A DNA stretch of 11,204 nucleotides, from NCBI GenBank assembly GCA_017882945.1, contig JADGON010000171.1:1-11204 (forward strand), written 5' to 3'. Numbering within the stretch: the stretch's first letter is position 1; every line of letters begins with the position of its first letter. Positions 8,857 through 11,204 of the stretch are shown here, one piece after another. The DNA is from Acidimicrobiia bacterium. Lineage in GTDB: Bacteria; Actinomycetota; Acidimicrobiia; IMCC26256; JAENVU01. The notes beneath the pieces are model-generated. The model had not been told where the DNA came from and did no database searches. It saw nothing but the letters and a program-made list of their open reading frames with translations. The position numbers were made by a program, and so were the translations under genes.

Positions 8857-10428
8857 CTCGTCGCCATCCGTCGCCGCCCCTGCGGGCTGAGGCACCTCAG
8901 GTGCGATGGGCTCTGGCATCTCAGCTCCCACGGGCTCTGGGATCTCACTTCCCACCGGCTCTGGCATCTCACGTTCAGCGGGCTTCGGCACCTCGGGCCC
9001 GATGGGCTCCGGCATCTCCGCTCCGATGGGCTGAGGCATCTCGACCGCACCTTCGGCGGCGCCCGCCTCGGCACCTTCCTCCGCCACTTCCTCGGTGTAG
9101 TCGGGACCGATGTAGTTGCCCTGCTCGTCGTACGCGTGCTCGCCGAACTGGTCCTGGTACTCGGCCGCGACGATGCCGCCCTCGGCCGCCTGCTTGATCG
9201 ACAGCGAGATGCGGCGCCGATCCAGGTCGATGTCGATGATCTTGACCCAGAGCTCTTCACCCGGCGTCACGACCTGCTCGGGTGCCTCGACGTGGTGCAC
9301 CGCCATCTCGGAGATGTGCACCAGGCCCTCGATGCCGTCGCCGACCTGCACGAAGGCACCGAACGGCACCAGCTTGGTGACCCGGCCGTAGACGAGCTCG
9401 CCGACCTGGTGGGTCGTCGCGAACTCCTGCCACGGGTCCTGCTGGGTCGCCTTGAGCGACAGTGAGATGCGCTCCCGGGACAAATCCACGTCGAGCACCT
9501 GCACCGTCACTTCGTCACCGACGGTCACGACTGAGCTCGGGTGATCGACGTGCTTCCACGAGAGCTCGGAGACGTGGACGAGTCCGTCCATGCCGCCGAG
9601 GTCCACGAAGGCACCGAAGTTCACGACCGACGACACGACACCCTGCCGCACTTCGCCGGACTTCAGGTTCGCGAGGAACTCGTCGCGCTGCTCGCGTTGC
9701 GTCTCCTCGAGGTACGCGCGCCGCGAGAGCACGACGTTGTTCCGGTTCTTGTCGAGCTCGATGATCTTGCACTCGATGGTGCGGCCGACGTACGGCTGCA
9801 GGTCGCGCACGCGCCGAAGGTCGACGAGCGACGCGGGAAGAAAGCCGCGCAGTCCGATGTCCAGGATCAGGCCGCCCTTGACGACCTCGATGACCGGACC
9901 GGAGACGACACCTTCCTCTTCTTTGATCTTCTCGATCGTCCCCCACGCGCGCTCGTACTGCGCGCGCTTCTTGGAGAGGATCAGACGGCCGTCCTTGTCC
10001 TCCTTCTGGAGGACCAGCGCCTCGAGCACCTCGTTGAGCTGCACGACCTCGTGCGGATCGACGTCGTTGCGGATCGAGAGCTCTTTGGAGGGGATCACGC
10101 CCTCGGACTTGAACCCGATGTCGAGCAGCACTTCGTCAGAGTCGATCTTGACGACCGTGCCGGTGACCAAGCCACCTTCGTCGAACTCGACGAGCGTCGC
10201 GTCGATCGCATCGGACAGGGACATGGTGCCCAGGTCGTCGAACACGACGTCGTTCGTGCCACCGTCCTCGGCCAGGTCTTCCATGGCGGAGTCGTCGGTG
10301 GAACCTGCGGCCGGTGTGGCGCCGTTCTCAGTGGCGGTCTCGGGTGCTGCGGTGGGTGCGGTCTCGGTTGCGACGGCACCGGTCTCGGGGGCGTCGGCCG
10401 GGCTGTCGGCCTGCTCGTGCTCGGACAA
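8848..10428 (-). CDS. rpsA: 30S ribosomal protein S1, four S1 domains with repeat tail
   Basis: S1 binds mRNA on the 30S subunit and helps translation initiation. The 526-residue protein has an acidic Ala/Thr/Glu-rich N-terminal region (about 1-80). Four S1 (OB-fold) domains follow, at about 85-153, 171-236, 257-326 and 341-412; the last two carry the typical NFGAFVDLGG-DGLVHVSEL and PFGAFVQVGDGIEGLVHISEM signatures. Four domains is the usual actinobacterial form, against six in E. coli. From 463 to 518 the tail consists of seven octapeptides of the type E-(M/V/I)-P-x-P-x-x-x. The start is TTG, with AGGAGA 8 nt upstream. The neighbourhood (rpsA near coaE and uvrB) agrees with actinobacterial synteny. 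No clear promoter is seen in the 101 bp upstream, so it may be read through from the preceding methyltransferase gene or use a promoter I cannot recognise. Confidence 0.97.
   Translation of the reverse strand: MSEHEQADSPADAPETGAVATETAPTAAPETATENGATPAAGSTDDSAMEDLAEDGGTNDVVFDDLGTMSLSDAIDATLVEFDEGGLVTGTVVKIDSDEVLLDIGFKSEGVIPSKELSIRNDVDPHEVVQLNEVLEALVLQKEDKDGRLILSKKRAQYERAWGTIEKIKEEEGVVSGPVIEVVKGGLILDIGLRGFLPASLVDLRRVRDLQPYVGRTIECKIIELDKNRNNVVLSRRAYLEETQREQRDEFLANLKSGEVRQGVVSSVVNFGAFVDLGGMDGLVHVSELSWKHVDHPSSVVTVGDEVTVQVLDVDLSRERISLSLKATQQDPWQEFATTHQVGELVYGRVTKLVPFGAFVQVGDGIEGLVHISEMAVHHVEAPEQVVTPGEELWVKIIDIDLDRRRISLSIKQAAEGGIVAAEYQDQFGEHAYDEQGNYIGPDYTEEVAEEGAEAGAAEGAVEMPQPIGAEMPEPIGPEVPKPAEREMPEPVGSEIPEPVGAEMPEPIAPEVPQPAGAATDGDEAV
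8875..9042 (-). repeat. Seven tandem 24-bp units encoding the S1 octapeptide tail
   Basis: Seven in-frame 24-bp units code for EMPQPIGA, EMPEPIGP, EVPKPAER, EMPEPVGS, EIPEPVGA, EMPEPIAP and EVPQPAGA. The Glu, the two Pro and mostly a Met or Val are fixed, while the other codons vary, including synonymous changes (CCA, CCG, CCT). The array is therefore not a recent slippage product. The alternating Pro/Glu pattern suggests an extended, probably solvent-exposed rod. Confidence 0.9.
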
Positions 10429-10436
10429 GGGGAAGG

Positions 10437-10442
10437 TCTCCT
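10437..10442 (-). promoter_or_regulatory. Ribosome binding site of rpsA
   Basis: AGGAGA on the minus strand lies 8 nt before the TTG start codon and fixes that start. The rest of the 101-bp gap up to the preceding gene (10443-10529) shows no TANNNT -10 with a matching -35 and no strong terminator. Confidence 0.7.
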
Positions 10443-10529
10443 AGGGATTGGGACGCTCAGGCGCCGCGCAACCAGGAGGAAGGCGAGACGCGTGGATGCT
10501 GGAGCCCCCGGAATGAGGGCCAAACGAGG

Positions 10530-11204
10530 CTACAGGGGAACGGGGCGCCGTGCGACAAGGAGGAGCTCGGGGTCATCCAGGGTCGGCGGGCCGATCACGT
10601 AGGCGCCCGGCTTCACCCCGTGGATGCCCTCCACCTCGAGCCCCGCTCGGCGCGCCATCAATGACAGCTCCCGGGCGGTGAAGCAGGTGGTCCAGACCTC
10701 GAAGACCCGCTCCTCACCAGCCTCGTTGCGGACCGTCGCGTGCTCGTGGAACACCCCGGTGCGCGGCTCGAAGTCCTCACCGTCCTCGAGCCAGCGGATC
10801 GCGAAGGCGGCCGAGAATGCGCTCACCGCGACCCGCCCGCCCGACCGCACCGACCGCGCTATGCGTTCGATGATCGCCTCGTCCTCGTCGCCACCGAGGA
10901 GGCCGAACCCGCCCTGGCAGAGACACAGCGCCACGTCGTACTCCCCTTCCACCGCGAGGTCGCGCACGTCCAGCTCGGCGAACGTGGCCGGAAGGCCCGC
11001 GACCTCGGCGGCCTCCCGGGCGAGTGCGACGAACTCCGGGGAGAGATCGACGCCGTGGGTCGTGATCCCCCGCCGGGCCAGGGCTAGGGAGTGCCGACCC
11101 GGCCCGCATCCGACGTCGAGCACCTTCATCCCCGGTGCGATGCCGAGTTGCTCGACCAGGAAGTCGATCTCCTGCTCGGTGCCCTTTGTGAACGCATTCC
11201 GTAG
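10530..11204 (-). CDS. Class I SAM-dependent methyltransferase, N-terminus cut by window edge
   Basis: The frame stays open from the right edge to a TAG stop, with 224 residues visible. The codons before the first internal ATG (11129) read LRNAFTKGTEQEIDFLVEQL, which looks like real protein, so the gene starts outside the window and that ATG is not the start. SAM motif I, VLDVGCGPG, is at visible residues 28-36. HGVDLSPE ends strand 2, and ELDVRDLAVEGEYDVALCL and GGRVAVSAF are later motifs. The C-terminal part (EVWTTCFTARELSLMARRAG, then YVIGPPTLDDPELLLVARR) is typical of small-molecule methyltransferases. The substrate is unknown. It belongs to a different subfamily from the methyltransferase at the left edge. 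It lies 101 bp upstream of rpsA on the same strand and may be co-transcribed with it. Confidence 0.88.
   Translation of the reverse strand, partial: LRNAFTKGTEQEIDFLVEQLGIAPGMKVLDVGCGPGRHSLALARRGITTHGVDLSPEFVALAREAAEVAGLPATFAELDVRDLAVEGEYDVALCLCQGGFGLLGGDEDEAIIERIARSVRSGGRVAVSAFSAAFAIRWLEDGEDFEPRTGVFHEHATVRNEAGEERVFEVWTTCFTARELSLMARRAGLEVEGIHGVKPGAYVIGPPTLDDPELLLVARRPVPL

Noticed and set aside
8875..9042. CRISPR-like array
   Set aside because: The 24-bp periodicity is in frame with rpsA, has no spacers and encodes diverged octapeptides. It is a coding repeat.
10443..10529. Search for an rpsA promoter, terminator or leader element in the gap before rpsA
   Set aside because: Only weak GC-rich inverted matches (such as GCCC...GGGC) and no TANNNT with a -35 were seen. 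Nothing could be supported beyond the ribosome binding site.
9541..10602. Plus-strand open frame of 353 codons over rpsA
   Set aside because: It is antisense to the S1 domains, and its composition is explained by the complementary codons of rpsA.

Overview
The window is an ordinary chromosomal housekeeping region of a high-GC bacterium. Genes are tightly packed, and third codon positions are strongly G/C. The order rpsA - coaE - uvrB - uvrA is the classical actinobacterial arrangement (as in Mycobacterium tuberculosis). The four-domain ribosomal protein S1, the frequent TTG/GTG starts and the Lys/Ala-rich tail on UvrA also fit Actinomycetota. A deep-branching class such as Acidimicrobiia is possible, but I cannot prove it from the sequence. 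I see no prophage, insertion sequence, CRISPR array, tRNA or rRNA.

Left arm (1-6300, all minus strand). Read in transcription order this is coaE (last step of coenzyme A synthesis), uvrB and uvrA (damage recognition and loading in nucleotide excision repair). A SAM-dependent methyltransferase follows; its TTG start overlaps the uvrA stop and it runs off the left edge. Gaps are 24 bp between coaE and uvrB and 53 bp between uvrB and uvrA, so a co-transcribed unit is likely. The 53-bp gap holds a good match to the Gram-positive/actinobacterial LexA (SOS) box, just upstream of a possible -10 element, so uvrA probably also has its own damage-inducible promoter.

Middle (6301-8832). A 115-bp divergent intergenic region separates coaE from a plus-strand two-component pair: a six-TM GAF histidine kinase of the HisKA_3 type and a NarL/LuxR-type response regulator. 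Their stop and start codons overlap by 4 bp. The divergent region holds a second, weaker LexA-like palindrome with the same GAAC-N4-GTTTG core as the uvrA site. The kinase/regulator pair interrupts the rpsA-coaE neighbourhood.

Right arm (8848-11204, minus strand). rpsA (ribosomal protein S1) converges on the response regulator gene with only 15 bp between them. It has an acidic N-terminal extension and a C-terminal tail made of seven octapeptide repeats. Upstream of it lies a second SAM-dependent methyltransferase of a different subfamily, which runs off the right edge.

The points most worth checking are the two LexA-like operators, the histone-like basic tail on UvrA, two altered positions in the first half of UvrA (ABC signature and zinc module) and the S1 octapeptide tail. 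I found no convincing wholly new biological system here.
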